64,000 nucleotides of DNA from Pleodorina starrii (Eukaryota > Chlorophyta > Chlorophyceae > Chlamydomonadales > Volvocaceae), in NCBI GenBank assembly GCA_030267565.1, contig BRXU01000012.1, positions 1,920,501 to 1,984,500 of the forward strand. The letters are read 5' to 3'. Shown here piece by piece: positions 24,401-37,790 of this stretch (its first letter is position 1; the number at the start of each line of letters is the position of its first letter). The notes under the pieces are model-generated. The model made no database searches and was not told where the DNA came from. It saw nothing but the letters and a program-made list of their open reading frames with translations. The position numbers were made by a program, and so were the translations under genes.

Positions 24401-27400
24401 TCCCTCCCTCCCGACAGGTGTTCCTGCTGGTGCCCCCCACGGAGCAGTCCCTGGCGCTCTTTGCAACCTGGACCGCAAGCGGGGCCCGCGACCACGGAGT
24501 GCAGTTACTGGACGCCTGGGGACCCACATCGCCGCCGCCGCCACCGCCACCACCGCCGACATCGCCCCGCGGCATGCCGCGCGGCGGCGGCGGAGCCGCC
24601 GCCGAGGCCCCTGCGGGTGGCGGCGAGGGCGGCTCCGCCGCCCCCGCCGCCGCCCCTGGCGGGGGCGGCGGCCTTGCGGCTCCGCCTTTGGGCCTGGGCC
24701 GCGTGGTCCGGTTGGAGGCGGCGGCGGGTGACGTGGCGGTGCTGCCGGCGGGGTGGCCCTTTGCAGTGGTGGCGGCGGAGGACTGTGTGGCGGTGTGCGG
24801 GCAGCTGCTGTCGCTGCACGGGCTGGGGGCGGCGTTGCGCTGCTGGGAGCTGGAGGACCTGCTGGGTGTGAAGCAGCGGGCGAGGTTCCCGCTGTTCAAG
24901 CACGTGATGTGGCACGCGGCGGTGTGGTACGCGAGGTCATTGCGGTCTGCGGCAGGTGCGTGCGCGGCTAGAGGGGGGGTTGGATGGAGTTGGTGGGTTT
25001 CGCCCTGCCCTGCCCTGCCTTGCCGCCTCGAAAGCTGTCAAGCCCTGGTTGATTCTGCCTTGCCTTGCCCTTGCCTTGTCTCCTAGAAGCCGCCAACCCG
25101 CCACAGCAACGTTTTCCCTTCACCGCGCCGCGCCGCTCGCTGCCCCGCTGCTCGCTGCCCCGCTCGCTGCTCAGGCCTCCCCATGCTCAAGCGTCAGCGC
25201 GCTTCCACTTCCCGCGACCGGGGCGGCACCGCGCTGGGACCCGCGGCCATGACCGTCTCCCACAACGCCTGCGGCGGTTCCCTCGGCGGCGGCGCGCGCC
25301 GCCTGCCGCCGCCGCAGCCCCAAGATAGCTCAGCAATGAGCGGAGGGCCCGTCACGGCGGCGGCGGCGGCGGCGCGGGGCGGCGGCCGAAGCACCGGCGG
25401 CGGCGGGCCTGGCGGTGCCGCTGCGGCAGGGCTGGGCCGCGCCGGCGGCGGCGGCGGCGGGCCCGCCCCTGCCGCCGCCCTGCCAGTGCCGGGCCGCAAG
25501 CGGCCTCCAGGAGATCAGCACGCGGACTCACCGCGGCGGCAGAGCAACGGCGACGGAGGCGCTGCCGCTGGCGGCGGCCAGGCGGGCGCGACCAGCGCCG
25601 GCGGCCCGCCGCTGCCGCCGCGTGCCGCTGGGCCCGGACGCGGCGGTGCGGGCGGCGGCAGGGGCGCCTCGCCCGACTCGCCGCAGTATAGCGGCGGCGG
25701 GAAGCGCCTCCGGCCCAACACCGGTGCGGCAGTGCGGATTTTTAACCAACTAGCGGATGACGAGGACGATTTCGCCACCGCCACGTCACCCCGAGAGCGG
25801 CCGTCGGGCAGCAGACCGCGGAGTGGCTCGGGCGCCGCCGCGGCGACGGCGGCTGCCGCCGCCGGGGGCCGCGCCAGCGCCAGCGGCGGCGGCGGCGGCG
25901 GCGGGGATCACCTGTACGGCACAGGCGTTGTCGGCCGCTCGCGTCGCAGGAGCTTCGACGGCGGGGGCGGCGGCGCAACGCCGGCGGCGGCGGCGGCGGG
26001 CTCTGCTAGGCGGCTGGCCAGGGGCACGGAGGAGCGGCCGAGGCGTCGCGCCGCGCAGGGCCGGAATTGGGGGTACCTCTTGGCGGAGGGCCAGGACGGC
26101 GAGGAGGAGGGCGAGGAGGAGGATGAGGGCCATGGGCAACGGGACGAGGAAGGCGAGGGCGGCGGCGAAGTGGGGGAAGAGGGCGGGACGGGGCGCGACT
26201 GGCTCACCGGAGCTGGTCCGGGGCGGCATCTGCAGCTGCAGGACGAAGCGGCGGAGGCCGGCGCGGACCAGGACGCCGCCCGCACCGGCGCCGACCGGGT
26301 GCAGCGGAGAGCCCAACGCGGCCGCGGGCGGCGCCGCCGCGGGCGCGACTCGGACGATGCCGATTACGAGTACGGCGGCAGCGACAGCATCTCGTACGGC
26401 AGCGGCGGCGGTGGGGAAGCGGCACGGACGCCAGGGGGCGCACGCCCCAGTCGTCATTTGAGTGACGATGGCAGCGAGGGCAGCACGCCGGCGTCGCCAG
26501 GAAATCGCCGGGGCCGCGGCGGCGGCGGCGGCAGGAGGCAGAGTCGAGGCCGCGGGTCTGGTTCGGGGCCCCGCGCCGCCGGTGCAGCCGCTGCCGCCGC
26601 AGGCGGCGGCGGCGGCGGCGGTGGTGGTGGTGGTTCGTCAGGGTTGCGGCTACGCATCCCGGTCCGTCATGCAACGCCGTCGGCGGAGATCGGCGTGGTC
26701 GATAGTCGCCCGGGAGCGCGCCCGTCTGTGCGGAAGGCGCCGCCGCCGCCGCCACCGCCGCCCCTGCCGCCGTCGCAGCTGCAGCAACAGCAGTCCGCAC
26801 GGGGCGCGGGGCGGTTGCCGCCGCTGGCGCAGCCGCAGCGACCTGTGCGGGCTCGCGGCGGAGGGCGGCGGGCGCGTGTGTACGACGACACAGACGGTGA
26901 TGCATCCCCGGACGACGCAATGAGTGGCGGCAGCGGTGGCGGCAGGGGGCGCGGGACCGCTGCGGCAGCGGCGGCGGCGGCGGCAGCCGCCCGCCGTCGC
27001 CGCGCTGGTGCCTATGGCGCCGGCGGCGGGCCGGGGGCGTCTGGGGGCGGGGCGGCTTCCTCGGGTCCATCTGAGGACGATGAGGCGGCGGCGCTTGAGG
27101 ACTCTGTTTCGTCGGGTGAACGGGACGACGACGATGACGAGGAGCAGCTGCAGCGGCGGCGGCGGGAGTGGCTGCTGAGGCGGCGGCAGGCGCACGCGGC
27201 AGGCGAGGACGACGGCGATATGGAAGAAGCGGCTGGCGGCGCCGGCACCGCCGCCGGCGGCGGCGGCGGTGGCGCGGCGACGTCGTTGGACGACGACGAC
27301 TCTGACGACAGCCCGGGGGCCGCGGCCGCGGCGGCGGCGGCGCGGGCGGGGCCGGTACGGGGCGTTCGGCGGCGCCTTCGCCGCGCGTTGGTGACGGACG

Positions 27401-30400
27401 AGGAGGACAATGGCGGGCCTGCAGGGGCAGTCACAGCAACAGACGCGGAAAGGGCTCCGCCCCTCGGTCCACATGCGCAGCCGTCCGCCCCCGCCCCCGC
27501 CCCCGCCGCCGCAGCAGCAGCGGACGCGACTGCCGCTACTGCTGCCGCTACTGCTGCTGCTACTGCTGTCCCCATCAAGATCAAGTTGCCGCTGCACGGC
27601 CGTCCTGTCAGCACCGCCGCCGGAGCGGCCCATCCGTTGCAGCGGGTCGAGCCCGGGGACGCCCGCCTGCGTCGCTCAGCCTCGCCGCTGCCGCCGCTGT
27701 GGCAGCCGGCCTTCGCCGACCCCGAGCTTGCGCCGCGGGCTGGCGGCGCCGGTGCCGGTACGGCACCTGGGGCTGGGGCCGGGCCAGGGTTGGGGGCAGG
27801 TGCCGGTGCCGGTGCCGGGGCGGCCCACGTGTTGAAGCTGCGGCTGAGACTTCCCGTCACCGGCGGCGGGGCTGCGGCGCCGCAAGCCAACCCGCACCAC
27901 TCGCACCACCCCCACCCACACTCAGATCCAGATCCCCACCCAGTCGCTGCCGCCGCTGCCTCCACCGCCGCCGCCGCTGCTGCTGCACCGATGTCGTGCC
28001 CGCAGCCCGCAGCCTCTCCCCAATTTACACGCGCCGAGCCTCCGCTGGAAGTGGACGGCACGGCCGAAACCGTCGGCGACGCCTTAGCCGCGGCGGCTAC
28101 CGATGTCGATGTCGATGACGATGTCGCGGCCCCACAGCGGAAGGCCGCGCCGGAGCCCTTGATTCCCCAATTCGACGGCGCCGGCGACATGGACATGGAA
28201 GACGGCGGCGACGCGGAGGACAGGGCTGCCGAAATCGGCGTCGGCGGCGGCGGCGGGGAGCGCGCAGGCGTGGCGGCGGCGGCGGGCGAGGCGGCCAACG
28301 TGTTGCTGCCCTTTGCCCTTGGGGCTTTCAACTCACTCGGGGCCCGGGCCCAGCCACACTCCCACTTAACGCTACAGTTACCACTGCCACCGCAACAGCC
28401 GCCGCAGCAGCAGCCGCCGCAGCCGCCGCCGCAGCGTCACTCGTCCGCCCTGCCCGGCCACCTGAGCATCTTGCAGAAGCTGCCGCCAACCGCGGGCGCA
28501 GCAGCAGCAGCAGCAGCAGCGGCGGCAGCAGCGGCACTGCTGCAGTCGCCTCCTCCGCACCAGCACACGCCGCCGCTCCACCCGCACCACCTCGTCGCGC
28601 AAGCCCCGTTGCTGCTGCTGCTGGCTCAACAACAGCAACAACAACAACAACAACAACAACAACAGTGGTTGCAACAGGACCAGGGCCAGCTGCCGCAGCT
28701 GACCGCGCTGTCGCATCCCCCAGCCACCGCCAATCCGCAACCTCCGCCGCCGCAGCAGCCGCCGCAACAACAACAGCCGCCCCTGCCGCCGCCGCCGCCG
28801 CAGCAGCAGCAGCAGCCGGTCTGGCCTGTGGTTTACCCACAGCCTGATCGCCCGCTGGTCCAGGCAGCGCCGTTCACGGCGTTGGCGACTGAGCTTCAGC
28901 ACCCACTCGCGGCGGCGGAGGCGGCACCGCGACAGCAGCAGCAGAAGTCCTCCGGGTTGTCAGCTGTGGTCGAGGGAGGCGCGTTGGGAACGGAGACTGG
29001 AGCAGGGCAGGGTGTCGGCAACGAGCCCCGGCATCAGCCAGCCTGTGAGGCTGCTGCGACAACGGAGGCACAACCGCAGCAACAGCAGCAGCCACAGCAG
29101 CAGCGGCAAGCCGTCGCCCTCCATGGGCTGGCGCCCGGCGATGCCGCCGGGGCGGCCACGGCTGCAGCCTCCGCCGCCGCCTCCGCGTCGCAGCCGCAGG
29201 CGATGCCGGACACCGCAGGGCCCCGCAGCGCCGTTGACGCCTCTGCAGCGGTCCTGAGCCCCCAGTCGCAGCAGCCGCTGCTGCCACCACACTTGGCTGC
29301 GAGCACCAGCGGCCAGGCTGATGCTCCTGGTGCCGCGACGGCCGTAGCGGCTGCAGTGCCAGAGGCCGCGCAGCTTCTGGTGTCGTCACCGGTCGCATCG
29401 TCGGGGCATGGCGGGCCTGGGACGGCGGCGGTGGCGGCGGGTCGGGGCTTGCCGCCGCGCAGCGGCGGGGGCGGCCCCGGCGGGGCCGCGGCGGTGCCGG
29501 CGAAGCGGACCTCTGACGGGGCGTCCAAGGCCGCTGCCCCGCCGCGGCCGGGGCCGGGTCGTCCCGTTGTGGTCAAGTCCATCTCGGATGCTGTGCCCGA
29601 TGCGCAGAAGGCGGTGGGGCTGGTGCCGCTGGGTGAGAAGTGTGGAGGTTGTGGGGATGGGCGTCCAGGGGATGATAACTAAGCCATTTGCCTGTTTTGC
29701 CCTCCGACGGCCCATTCCTCCTGCCTGCCTGCCTGCCTCAAACCTCATCTTACCCGGTATGTTTGCGGGGGACCAGACTGACACAGCTGACCGCATTCCC
29801 TCCCCCCGCCCCTGCTCTGGCTCCGGCCTATACGTGGATAACCCCCGCCCCCTGCTTCAGGCACCCACCGCACCGCCCCACAGCCCCCAGCCGCGCCCAA
29901 AGGCTCCCTCACCCGGATGATGCCCGGCCGGCCGGGGCAGCAGCAGCGGCCACCGCCCGGCGGACTGCTGGCGGCGGTTGCAGCCGCGAAACAGCACCAG
30001 CAGGGTGCGTCGCCGACAGGGCCGCCGGGAACTGCCCCGGCCGGCCGCGCTGCGGGCGCGGGAGCGACGACGACCGCGACAGGCGCTGCGGGAAGGGCGG
30101 CAGCGGGTGCGGGGGCGCCATGCGTGGACGCTGGGGCGATGGTTTCGGCGCCAGGGCCTCGGCCGGCGGCGGGAGCCGCGACGGGGCCGCACGGGGATGC
30201 ACTGCTGGGCCGCGGGCCGCAGCCGCAGCCGCAGCCACAGCAAGTGGGGCCCATGAGCATCGGGACCGGCGCCGCGCCTGGGGTCGGCGGAGCGCCGCTG
30301 CCTGCCTGGGGCCTCCCTCCGCCGGGAGGGTCAACGCCCCCGCCGCCGGCGGTACCACCGATGCCACCACCGCAACGTCAGCTGCAGCAGCACGCGTCCG

Positions 30401-31668
30401 ACGTCGGCGCCGCCGCTGACGCGGCGACGCCGATGCAGCTTGCCATCCGCACCGCCATCACCGGTGCCGTACCTCGGTACGACATGCCGCCGCCGTCGAC
30501 CACGCCGCCGTCGTCGTCGCTCCCTGCGGCGAGCGCCGCGGCTGCGCTCCTGCCGCCGCCCGTCGCTGCCGCGTCGCCGAGCGCCGCAGGCGCCGCCGCC
30601 GCCGCCGCCGCGCAGAGCGCCGCCGCCGCCGGCGGAGCCGCTGGCCTGGCCTCCAAGCCGCGGCCGTCCCTTTCGCGCCTTCTGTCACCCTGGGAAGTCC
30701 GCGACCTGCCCCTGCTAGTCGGGGCGCTGCGGCGGGGTCTGGCGGAAAGCCCCTACCACGACGACGTGCCCTTCACCGTTCGCGACCCGGAGCACGTGTT
30801 GGAACAGCTCGAAGAGGCGCTGACGGTGCTGGAGCACCCAGCCTACGCCGTTGCCGCCGCCGCCGCCACGGCGGCGGCGGCGGTGACGATGGCGCCACAG
30901 GCGCTGCCGCTGCCCCCACCTGCCGCTGCGCCAGGCGGCGCGGGGCTGCACCCCGCAGCGACGGCCGAGGCTCAGGGCGGCGAGGCCGTTCCCGGCGGCG
31001 CGCCTCCACTTCTTCCTCAGTGGACGACGACGACGATGACGATGGCAACGAGAGCTTCAGAAGCTGGCGGCGGAGGGGCGGCGGATGGCGGCACCTCGCA
31101 CGCCCCGTCAGCTCCAGGCGCAGCCGCGGGGCAGCCTAGTGCCGGCGGCGCCGCCAGTGAATCCACGGCGCCTGCAGGGGCCATGGTCATGGGGCCTCCG
31201 CCGCCGCCCGCTGCAGCGGCAGGCCCCCCGGCCGGTGGCGGCAGGACACCGCCGCCGCCGTTGTTGGGTGTCGCCGCCGCCGCTGGCGCGGCGCCGCTAC
31301 GACCCGCCGCCGGCGCATCCCTGGGCCTCTCCGCCTCCGGCGCCGCCGCCAGCGGCTATCCGGCGGTGGTGCGCTTTGCCAGCGACGCCGAGCTGCCCGT
31401 GGTGTGGCGGCAGCTGCGTGACCGGCTGGCGGCGCGGCGGGCGCAGTCCCCGGGTCCGGGGAGCACTGCGCTGGGGACCACCTTCGACGGCGACACGGTG
31501 GAACAGACCGCGGAGACGGACCCGGGGGCCAGCGTTGGAGCGGGCGCGGGCGGCGCGGCGGGCGGCGCCAGCGGGCGGCACCCACCGCGCAGCGCGGGGC
31601 GCGCGGGGGCCGCGGCGCGGCCGGTCAGCAAAAAGCTCGCCAAGTTGAAGAAGGGCCTGGGCCTGTGA
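21479..31668 (+). CDS. Giant JmjC-domain protein of KDM2/7 type with lost iron ligands
   Basis: Eight exons (21479-21533, 21615-21679, 21772-21936, 22720-23033, 23681-24059, 24418-24955, 25175-29632, 29861-31668) join in frame to 2,593 residues. Residues about 40-505 follow the KDM2/7 JmjC layout: FTNDWVRTTGLQSPSLVK, VQTLDVAKQT...MRQWCLYW, ATNFRLLPGGAASWWAV, VFLLVPPTEQSLALFATW, LPAGWPFAVV, and the distal helix RCWELEDLLGVKQRARFPLF. Active members have TDFHxD and a distal GWIH. Here the HxD positions are Arg309 and Leu311, the distal His position is Phe441, and the GxK lysine before VFLLVPPT is Met, so demethylase activity is unlikely. A Pro/Gly-rich stretch is inserted between the two half-sites. 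The remaining 2,090 residues, mostly one 4.46-kb exon, are disordered Ala/Gly/Gln/Pro runs with acidic patches. The end of the protein is Lys-rich. The start is the first in-frame ATG after a stop at 21416; a further upstream exon is possible. Confidence 0.8.
23034..23365. repeat. 28-bp tandem repeat in a JmjC-gene intron
   Basis: The unit GTGGGAGTGAGGGAGGGTGG plus TAGGGACA recurs about nine times with a 28-base period, flanked by variant units with GTGAGGGCAGTGGG. The array begins right at the donor GTGAGGGCAG, so it may have grown from the splice-site sequence. Confidence 0.9.
29821..29846 (+). repeat. Intron element family B, copy in the JmjC gene
   Basis: CTCCGGCCTATACGTGGATA then ACCCCCG, 14 bases before the acceptor at 29860. 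Confidence 0.8.
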
Positions 31669-34600
31669 TGGGAAAATGAGCTCCGGGGGGTGGGGGCGTC
31701 TCGCAAGGTTTTCGGGCGTGTGGCTGGGGCGTGGAGACGAAATGGCGCGTGGAGTGTGGGGGGCGGGGGGGCGGGGGGCCGGGGGGCCACCGGGAGGGGT
31801 CGGAGGGGTCGGAGCGCGCTTGTACGGCAGCATACGTGCCGGGGGGGTTGGGGAGTGAGGGAGGCGGGAGGTGACATGTGCTGCAGAAGCCACCGCTGCG
31901 CACCGCCATGTGCGAACAAACAAAACCCTGAGACCTTCCTCCCCCTCCCCAAAAGGCGTCTCCCGTGCATGGGTGAAGAGAGTCCGTCGGCGAGATGGCT
32001 CTCTGCGAGTGCGCCCGGGCGAGCCGGGCTTCGGCCGCTGTCTGTCTGACGGTCTGTAAAAGCCTGGCCAGCAAGCCGCGCGCGCACGGAATACACTTGG
32101 ATGTTGCAGCGCTGATTTACCGATAGGTGTGTGGGTATCCGACCGCCGATCAATCGATCGATCGCGGTTCGTGGTGTGCAATTTGTGATTGTGGTGGTGT
32201 TGCAGTGGTTCCGGGGTGGCGAGGGTCCGCGGGTAGGGGGTGGTGGGGGTGGTGGGGGTGATGGGGGTGATGGGTTCCTTGATACCGGCAGAGGCAGAAA
32301 TGGACGTGGGCAGGCAGGCAGAGGGGTCTGTCCACCCCTGGTGCAGCTAGGACATGAGAGCCCGCTCCTCCGTGATACAGAGCCGACCGGATGCCGTCAT
32401 GGTCGTGAAAACGTCCGATGACGGCGGCTCTTGCTGATCGTTGCGGATCAGGTTGGGCTTGCCTCGGACGCCCGAGGTAGACAGACACGACGACGAACGC
32501 TGCCCGCGGGCTGTGGGGTTGTGACTAGGACTTGTGACTAGGAAGAACGCGCGGGAGGAACAACCGTCGCAGATGTAAAGACTGGGGCAACGAAAACACG
32601 TGTCAGTACATGTTCTCGTGGCAACGAAGGATATTACGTGCGGGCAACGTGTTCCCGGGGCCGGCACCATGGCGGCTGCACGCGCGCCTCCTCTTCTCTC
32701 CCCGCGCCAATGCCGCCGCGTTCAGAGGCGGGATGCGAGCGACTGGCAGTACCGAAATGGAGTCATGACGAGAGAGGGCAGAGAGAGAGAGAGGGAAACG
32801 ACGCACTGCCATTGACAACGAACGAGGGAGGTAGGTCCTGCAGAGCCCCATCCATTGCCGGCAGCGGCCGCGACTGTGGAAACGGCCGCTGCCAGCGGGA
32901 TGCGCCCCCCGAGTGAGCCGTCACCGACACAGCTCTCCGACAGACCCCACTATTCCTCTGCCGGCTCTTGCATATCGCACAACACGGCACACCGCAGCAG
33001 CCACCTCACGGCGCAACCCCCCCTCCCCCTCCGGGAGACAAGCACATCGCGCACTGTCCTCGTGCCCTATTAACCCTCATCACGCCACGCCTAAGTGGCA
33101 CGATGAAGCCCGTTCGTAAATGAAAGCCAAGCGATCACATGCGAACCCATTGCGCAGGATCACGAGTCAACGTCACACAGGCAGGGAGGCAAGCGACAGC
33201 TGCGCCCTCGCCTCGCCCACAACAATTCCATCAATCCACAACTCTGGGAAACGGCTTGGCCGATAGCGCACAATCACGGGAGAATCCACATCAATTCCAT
33301 CAATGTCAGAACATCGTAAGGAGCATCGTAGGGAGGGGCGGCCAAGGGTCAAGGAGGGGCACCTAGCAGGCAGGGCAGGGCTCCCCGACGACGCCACAAC
33401 ACGACACAACACTGCGGGCATAGCGGTATGGCGACAGAGCTCCCAGTGGCCTGAGCTCCCCGGGGTGGCTCCTGAGCGTGCCACCACCCATCAGTGGAGT
33501 GGGGGCGACGCAAACCAACAACACTCCTCCTGCCCCGACCCCGTCGAGTGCTACCGTAGTCGCCTACGAACTAGTTATCCTACGGCTCCCACGGCCCTGG
33601 CCCCTTTCAGACCACCGGGGGCACTTCGTCCTGACAGGCAGGAGGCTGTGCCCACATCATGCCGTCATCAGTCCACACATCCCCATTCTGTTGTGAGGTC
33701 TGTCAGTCAAGTGAGCGATAGGCAACAAGGGGAGACGCGTCCCCGGCCTCCGTCGCGTTATTCGCCGACGCGCGGCCCGCGCACATCCAGCGCGGGCTGG
33801 CGGTCCTTTCTCTCAACGTTTAGTCCCCCCGATGGCGACGGCTGACTCGGCTTTGGCTCCACCCACCAACACAACCAGCCAGCCAGCCCAACCGCGACCT
33901 CGCGACGCCCCACCCAGCGCAGCGCAGCACCACACACAGGCCGCATACTGGCAAGAGACACACACACACGCGCAAACGCACCTGCGCCATGCCCCTGCCC
34001 CCTCCTTTCCCGACCAACACGGCACACGCCAGCACATGTCCGGCCCCAATCGTCCGTCCCCTAAACGGCAAGTGTGCCAGAGCTCACCTTCCCCGCCACC
34101 CGTGTGCGTGAAACGTGTCTCCCTCCCTCCCCGGCAAGTAACTAGAGCAAGACCGCCCTGCAGACCGCCAAGCGCCTCCCAGCAGTCTGGTGGCTTTGCG
34201 GCGCCCACGGCCCTCCGCTGCAACCCGCGGCCATCCGCCAATCGGCCTTCCGCCCCTGCGGCCCCATCCCACCCGCGACCTGAACCCAATGTGCTTGATC
34301 GCAACGGACGGACGGGTCCCGCGGTCGCCGACTTGGCTCGACTGCCCAGACCCAAACCCAAATCACACCGACGCACACACCGCGAGACGCCGCCCGGCAG
34401 CGGGGGCCATTAGTAACCTCTCAACCGAAGCCAAGCCGCCGATCCATGGACACGCGCCCAAGTGCTTTGTAACAAATCAACGCCAATCCACGTCACGCAA
34501 TCCTTTCCCAGCGGCCGCCTCCTGACGTCCCCCAAGCAGTCGGTGGGGCACCTCGGTGGACCCCCCCCCCGGTGAGCCGGCGCCGCACCCGCTCAGGAGT

Positions 34601-35827
34601 TCAGCTGTCGGCCGTCGCTTCTCCCGCGTCAAGCTGGGGCAGCCCATTCGGTTTTCCAACCATCCAACCACCCACAGCTCATTGCCACAGTTTATTCGGG
34701 GGTCGCTGGAAAGGGCGCTGCCTCACCGCCCGCCCGCCAGGCCCCCCAGGCGGCCGCAGTGGTCATCAAATGTACACACGTCATATGCCCAGAGGGTGTG
34801 AAGGTGTGAAGGGATCACCGCACACTCAAGAGCCCACAAAGGCCACAAGCATACCACCAGCGCCAAACGCCGAAAACCGAAACAACGCAACAACCCAAGA
34901 CCTCGGCCTCGGCGCGCGCGCGGCTGCTGCGGCAGCGGGGGGCAGCATGTCTCGCCGGGGTCCGCGAGACGACGCGCGACACCGGGGGCTGGGGTGGGGT
35001 TCGGCACGTCAGCGACAGGGCATTCCAACGGCAGCAACGCTGGCCCCCGGGCCCTCCCCACCGCCAATAACGCACCACCGCATTCCACGTTGTCATCACC
35101 GCATGGCCGCCCGCGCCCGCAACGTCCCGCCCCCCAAAGGAAGACATCTCAGCGCCCACGGCGGCGGCAGCAGCCGGCCGGCGCGGCAGCCGGCGCGGTG
35201 TCCTGGCTCCGTCCCTCTGCGCGCAGCCCCTCCTGCTAGCACACGCCATCCCCATCCTTAGCGGTCAAACGCAACCCCCGCAACTTCGACAACCTAAACA
35301 GCACAGCACGACCGGCACCACATTCACCACCGACGCACCCAACGCCCCCACCATAAATGCAGACCATGCAGTGCTCCCAGCAGGACTGACCCACCTCCCT
35401 GCGGTTGCGTACTTACTTACTTTCTGAGGACTCACTGGTCAAACCTCGAATCACCCGCTTTGCAACTGGCTGCGGCAAAGCCCGCCCCCGCCGCAAGCAT
35501 GTACTCCGCCTCGCCCCCATCCCCCAATTTGGGGAACACCATCGATTGTCCAATTGCTCACGGCGCAATTTAAGGTAAAGGAGGCACCAGGGAACGGCCG
35601 GTGCCGGCAGCGGGTCGTGCCACGCGCCTCACAACGAGTCTAGGCCAGGGAACAGGTATGGCGCCCCGCCACTTCCTGCAAGCACACGCCACCGCCACCG
35701 CCGCCAGACGCCTGTGCGGCTACCCTGCCAAGGCCATGCTTCGCTGCGGCTTCGACAGACGCCGCCGCCGCTGTCGCGCCGCCGCCACCGCCGGCGGCGG
35801 CGCGCGATCCGCGCCGCACCTCGCCGC
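31669..35827. other. Gene-poor interval between convergent JmjC and kinase genes
   Basis: Four kilobases between two 3' ends. A TGTAA signal for the JmjC gene lies at 32055. No further protein family was recognised: the open frames found are under 200 codons, low-complexity, and overlap on both strands. Confidence 0.5.
32055..32059 (+). terminator. TGTAA polyadenylation signal of the JmjC gene
   Basis: TGTAA about 390 bases after the stop at 31668, a normal 3'UTR length for volvocine genes. Confidence 0.6.
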
Positions 35828-37750
35828 TCAGTACTCCCAGCAATCAAATCCAAAGTTGTCGCCCCCGGCGTGCAGCGCAGGTCCCCCCTGCTGACCGCAG
35901 CGGGAAAACCTGGCCTGCTCCTCCGGGGTGTACTTCTTCGACAGCCAGGGGTGAGAGAGGAGCTCCGCCACGGTGGCCCGCTGGGAGGGGTCCCGGTTCA
36001 GAGCCTGACGTGTGGACACACACATACACACACAATGGGGGACGGCGGGGCGGGACGGGGGCGGGCGGGACAGGATGGGTGCGGGGGAACACGCGAGGTG
36101 AGTCGTCGGGTTTTAGGGTTTTAGGGCCACCCGTCACAACGAGACTCGCAAAGCAGCCTAGAGACTCCAGAACGACCAGCAGTAGCGCCCCCAGGCAGCA
36201 GCAGCTGCAGCAGCAGCTGCAGGGACCTGGCGCGGCGGCGCCTCCCTCCCGCCCGTCCTTCCGCCAAATCTTCCTCCGACAGACCCACTCCCCCACTCCC
36301 ACCCACTCCCCTCTCCCACTCCCACCTGCTCCAGCCAGTCCGTGAACTCGTGGCTGATATTGCCCGGCAGGTTGACCTTGGTGCAGTGCGCGATGCTGTA
36401 CAGCACGTTTTCATAATGGTAGTGGTCGGGGCTGAAGGGGTGACAACCCGTCACCGCCTCAAGTGCCATCACGCCCAGCGCCCACACGTCGTTCTGCGGT
36501 CGGGTCGGGCGGCGGTGCGGCGCCGTGCAGGTGAGGGCACACATGAGAGGGCATGCAAGGAGCGCAGGTGCCGACACATGAGAGCACACGAGGACATGAG
36601 GAAGGTGCCGACGCATGAGAGCACACGAGGACATGAGGAAGGTGCCGACGCATGAGAGCACACGAGGACATGAGGAAGGTGCCGACGCATGAGAGCACAC
36701 GAGGACATGAGGAAGGTGCCGACGCATGAGAGCACACGAGGACATGAGGAAGGTGCCGACGCATGAGAGCACACGAGGACATGAGGAAGGTGCCGACGCA
36801 TGAGAGCACACGAGGACATGAGGAAGGTGCCGACGCATGAGAGCACACGAGGACATGAGGAAGGTGCCGACACATGAGAGCACACGAGGACATGAGGAAG
36901 GTGCCGACACAGCCCGATGATGGTGGTGATGGGCATGATGGGCATGCTGACGGTGTGCTGCCAGCCTGTAGGAGGAGGGCGGGAGGTTGGGATGCCGCGG
37001 ACGCGACACACACGGCCCGACAGGACGCGACACGTGTGTGTGTGTGTGTGTGGCCACACGTGGCGCTTTGGAACCACCACCACCAACCCCCCGTCCTCAG
37101 CAGCCCTATGCCAACACGAGGCGGGGCCGTGCGCCGCAAGCAGCCGCCACCCATCCCATCCCGCCAATCGACTGCTTCGCAGCAGCCAACAGCACAGTGC
37201 AAGCGTCCCGTGGCCAGGGCCGCCTGCTGCTGCAGAGCTCCATCCGCCGGCCGCCGGCCGTCTCGTCAGCTGCCATACGTGCAATCGTCCCCCAACCGCA
37301 GCGCTGCGCCGCCGCCGCGCGCAAGCGCAGCCAGCCAGCCCGACCAGCCAGCCCGACCAGCCGCCCATACCTTGGGTCCCACCGCATTTTGCATGCCGTG
37401 GTTCCGAAACATCGCCCGCAGGACCTCCGGCGCCGCGTACAGCGGCGTCCCTCCCGCAGTGCAAATGACGGCAGACGCCCGGCTGCTGGTGCTGCACTCG
37501 CTGTCCATCGACCGGCTGCCGCTGCCGCTGGAGCAGCCCACGCTGACGGCGCAGCTGTCGCTGTCCGTGGCGCAGGCGTCCTCTGCGATGTGGGTCGGCT
37601 GCGCCAAGCCAAAGTCCGCCAGCTTGACGGTTTCGGAGCCACTGACCAGGCAGTTCTCCGGTTTCAGGTCGCGGTGGGAGAAGCCCTTTCCGGCGAGGCG
37701 GGCGGGCGGGGGTCAAGGCGCGGGTTCGGCAAAGAGGAGGCATGTGAGGT

Positions 37751-37790
<40 letters not shown>

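Noticed and set aside
27012..28331. 439-codon minus-strand open frame
   Set aside because: Ala/Ser/Pro-rich antisense shadow of the JmjC gene's large exon.
29633..29682. Stop at 29682 as the end of the JmjC protein
   Set aside because: A good donor (GTGAGA) and a phase-matched acceptor 228 bases on join to a long open exon of the same composition; read-through remains a minor possibility.
36459..37743. Long minus-strand open frames with repeated CSHASAPSSCPRVLSCVGTF-type peptides
   Set aside because: They arise only from the stop-free 37-bp tandem repeat in a kinase intron; the same peptide occurs in several frames.
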